The notes below the pieces were generated by a model, which saw only the letters and a list, made by a program, of their open reading frames with translations, was not told the DNA's origin and ran no database searches. The translations under genes and the position numbers were made by a program. A DNA stretch of 7,636 bases from an uncultured Ruminococcus sp. (GTDB lineage: Bacteria; Bacillota; Clostridia; Lachnospirales; Lachnospiraceae), in the NCBI GenBank assembly GCA_900544395.1, contig UQVC01000062.1, positions 1-7,636 of the forward strand, read 5' to 3'. Numbering within the stretch: the stretch's first letter is position 1; every line of letters begins with the position of its first letter. Below, piece by piece: positions 6,082 through 7,636 of this stretch.

Positions 6082-7410
6082 TTACTGCCAATTTGGATCT
6101 TTTGCTGTTTTTGCAGCTTCTGCTCTGTTTTTATCCATGTTTTTCAGAATGTCATCCGCATCTTTGATCGTTCCCTGACAATATGCCACCAAATCCTGTC
6201 CAAACTGATTCCAGAAATCATTGGTATATTTTGTTCCTGTCTGTAATACCGGTGTTTTCATCTGTTCTTCTGTCAGATTTGCCATAAATTCCTCTTCTTC
6301 CGGCAGCCAGTGCTGTTCCAGATTTTCATCATTCACATCCAGGTTTGTGAATACCGGTGAGTTATCCAGAATTTCCTGCAGGCTTTCTGTTGTTGTCACA
6401 AAATTAAAAAATTCTTTTACCAGTTCCGGATGTTCTGATTTCTGATATCCAAACATGGTCGGTCCGCTTGGGTTTGTCGGGTAATACTGGTTATCCGCAA
6501 ATGGACAAAGGAATAATCCAAATTCATCTTCTGTCGCAGTATCTTCTTTGATCTGTTTGATAACCCCTGAGCCGGAAGTTACCATGGCTGCCTCTCTGTC
6601 TCCCAACGCATTGATCAGATTGGAAGAATCTGTTCCGATCCAGTCCTCTCCAAAATATCCAAGATCTGAAAATTCTTTAAACTGTTCCAGAGATTTCTGC
6701 ATCAGTTCGTTTCCGGAGAATGTTGCTTTGTTTGTATTCAGAGCCTCGTATAATCCAGGCTGTGCCGCTTCATAAGCGCCTCCGATCTGGAAGAATGTCA
6801 GCTGATGCTGCCATCCGTCTGCCCCCGGCATATACCATGGTGTGATTCCTTCATCCTTGATCTCGCCGCACAGTTTTTTGAAGTCCTCATATGTTGTCGG
6901 CACTTCCCAGTTATTTTCTTCAAACAGTGTTTTATTATATACCATCACACAGTCCGGGGAGTTGTGATAAATCTGCAGTCCGTATAATTTATCCTCATAC
7001 TTGCAGGAAGAAAGTCTTGTCTCCGGCATGATTTTTTCCCATTCTGCTCCTGTAAAATCAATACAATATTCTTCCGGATTTACAATCACAGATTCGATTG
7101 CAAATGGATTAGACTGAATCCAGAACACATCCGCACAGGAATCTGTTGTCAGTTTTGACTGCAGCAGATCGGAATACTGATCTGCCGGAATTGTCTGAAG
7201 ATCCACTGTAACATCATATTCCTCTTCAAATCGTTCGATCGTATCATCATAACGATTATCCATCCAGCCTGCTGATGTTAAAATACTCAACGTTTCTCCG
7301 GCAAACTCACTTTCTCCTTTGCCGTCTCCTGACTCGGATTTTCCGCATCCGGCCAGCGCTGTCATTGCCATGCTCATGCATAACACTGCTGCTAATACTT
7401 TCTTTTTCAT
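6082..7410 (-). CDS. Sugar ABC transporter substrate-binding lipoprotein, CUT1 family
   Basis: This 442-residue extracellular binding protein belongs to the family 1 (MalE-like) solute-binding proteins. The N-terminus MKKKVLAAVLCMSMAMTALA is a lipoprotein signal peptide ending in the lipobox LAGC. Cys22 would be lipidated and hold the protein on the outer face of the membrane. A Gly/Ser/Glu-rich linker (about 23-37) leads to ETLSILTSAGWMDNR, and the body has the length and features of the family, including ADVFWIQSN (93-101), YNKTLFEENNWEVPTTYEDF (158-177) and PWYMPGADGWQ (191-201). I chose the ATG at 7410 because AAGGAGG (7417-7423) lies 6 bp upstream and the signal peptide then begins properly. 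The frame extends 24 codons further upstream without a better start. It is first in the operon and should be its most abundant product. The ligand is unknown; the GH95 neighbour suggests a fucosylated oligosaccharide. Confidence 0.93.
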   Translation of the reverse strand: MKKKVLAAVLCMSMAMTALAGCGKSESGDGKGESEFAGETLSILTSAGWMDNRYDDTIERFEEEYDVTVDLQTIPADQYSDLLQSKLTTDSCADVFWIQSNPFAIESVIVNPEEYCIDFTGAEWEKIMPETRLSSCKYEDKLYGLQIYHNSPDCVMVYNKTLFEENNWEVPTTYEDFKKLCGEIKDEGITPWYMPGADGWQHQLTFFQIGGAYEAAQPGLYEALNTNKATFSGNELMQKSLEQFKEFSDLGYFGEDWIGTDSSNLINALGDREAAMVTSGSGVIKQIKEDTATEDEFGLFLCPFADNQYYPTNPSGPTMFGYQKSEHPELVKEFFNFVTTTESLQEILDNSPVFTNLDVNDENLEQHWLPEEEEFMANLTEEQMKTPVLQTGTKYTNDFWNQFGQDLVAYCQGTIKDADDILKNMDKNRAEAAKTAKDPNWQ

Positions 7411-7462
7411 ATTTTTCCTCCTTGTTTCGTCCCTTGATTGATAGCTATATTTTATCGGACCA

Positions 7463-7489
7463 AATATAGGAAATCTATGCATTTTTCAA
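7463..7489 (-). promoter_or_regulatory. Weak promoter candidate for the sugar operon
   Basis: On the minus strand, TTGAAA (7489-7484) and TATATT (7468-7463) lie 15 bp apart, shorter than the ideal 17. This fits a promoter that needs an activator. A start near 7456 would give a leader of about 45 nt. An alternative is TTGCTC (7596-7591) and TATAAG (7572-7567), 18 bp apart, with a leader of about 150 nt. Neither can be chosen with confidence from sequence alone. Confidence 0.35.
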
Positions 7490-7500
7490 GATATAATTTG

Positions 7501-7519
7501 CACTTTTTTTACACTTTTT
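7501..7519. repeat. Direct repeat AAAAAGTG x2, spaced 11 bp, upstream of the operon
   Basis: On the minus strand AAAAAGTG occurs at 7519-7512 and again at 7508-7501. The 11-bp step is about one helical turn. The pair would fall at roughly -63 to -45 from the promoter candidate at 7463-7489, the place where activators such as AraC-family proteins often bind. The copies sit in A-rich DNA, so chance is possible. Confidence 0.35.
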
Positions 7520-7573
7520 ATTTCTTTTTCATAAATACATTGCTATTTTCCATTTTCTGTTTTAGTCTTATAG

Positions 7574-7579
7574 TATAAT
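7574..7579 (+). promoter_or_regulatory. Perfect TATAAT facing right, possible divergent promoter
   Basis: A consensus -10 hexamer lies on the plus strand, pointing out of the window to the right. No good -35 box is found 16-18 bp upstream (the sequence there is about CATTTT) and no TG extension precedes it. It could serve a divergent gene, such as a regulator of the operon, beyond the right edge. In A/T-rich DNA a bare match is weak evidence. Confidence 0.25.
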
Positions 7580-7636
7580 TAGTGTCTGCTGAGCAAACTG
7601 AAAACACTTGATTTTACTGACTTTTGCCCCATTTTC

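Noticed and set aside
7411..7482. 24-codon N-terminal extension of the binding-protein frame
   Set aside because: The ATG at 7410 has an AAGGAGG site 6 bp upstream and begins a normal lipoprotein signal peptide; the extension would place charged residues before it and spans the leader and part of the promoter candidate.
7411..7636. Catabolite-response element (cre) upstream of the sugar operon
   Set aside because: I searched by eye for the TGNAANCGNTNNCA-type palindrome and found no convincing match.

Overview
This 7.6 kb window looks like a chromosome segment of a low-GC Gram-positive gut anaerobe of the Clostridia, most likely Lachnospiraceae. The evidence is an A/T-rich background with strong AGGAGG-type ribosome binding sites, a clostridial rpmG-secE-nusG block, and a CUT1 sugar importer encoded without its own ATPase. 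The family placement is inferred from protein style, not from a database search.

Layout. (1) Positions 1-603, minus strand: the housekeeping block rpmG (ribosomal protein L33), secE (translocase subunit) and the 5' part of nusG, which runs off the left edge. It is driven by a good sigma-A promoter at 709-737. (2) Positions 604-887: a very A/T-rich intergenic region holding that promoter, an exact 11-bp tandem repeat and the upstream region of the next gene. (3) Positions 888-1973, plus strand: a single Gfo/Idh/MocA-family oxidoreductase of unknown substrate. (4) Positions 1976-2021: a strong hairpin terminator shared by two convergent genes. (5) Positions 2020-7410, minus strand: a four-gene sugar operon read right to left, namely a lipoprotein solute-binding protein, two CUT1 permeases and a cytoplasmic GH95-family glycosidase. 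(6) Positions 7411-7636: the operon's upstream region, with a weak promoter candidate, an 8-bp direct repeat spaced 11 bp, and a perfect TATAAT on the opposite strand.

How the genes fit together. The lipoprotein should capture an oligosaccharide outside the membrane. The two permeases, with an ATPase encoded elsewhere, should bring it in intact, and the leaderless GH95 enzyme should remove a terminal sugar in the cytoplasm. GH95 members are mainly alpha-1,2-L-fucosidases, with some alpha-L-galactosidases. This makes a fucosylated glycan (human milk, mucin or plant type) the leading substrate guess. The oxidoreductase may act on a released sugar, but it is on the other strand and the link is inference only.

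Points worth a second look are an Asn-to-Asp change at an active-site position of the GH95 enzyme with a longer loop near the catalytic Asp, a 14-bp perfect stem-loop inside the GH95 reading frame, a 14-bp perfect stem-loop between the binding-protein and permease genes, and paired short repeats in both intergenic regions. No RNA gene, insertion sequence, CRISPR array or phage gene was seen.
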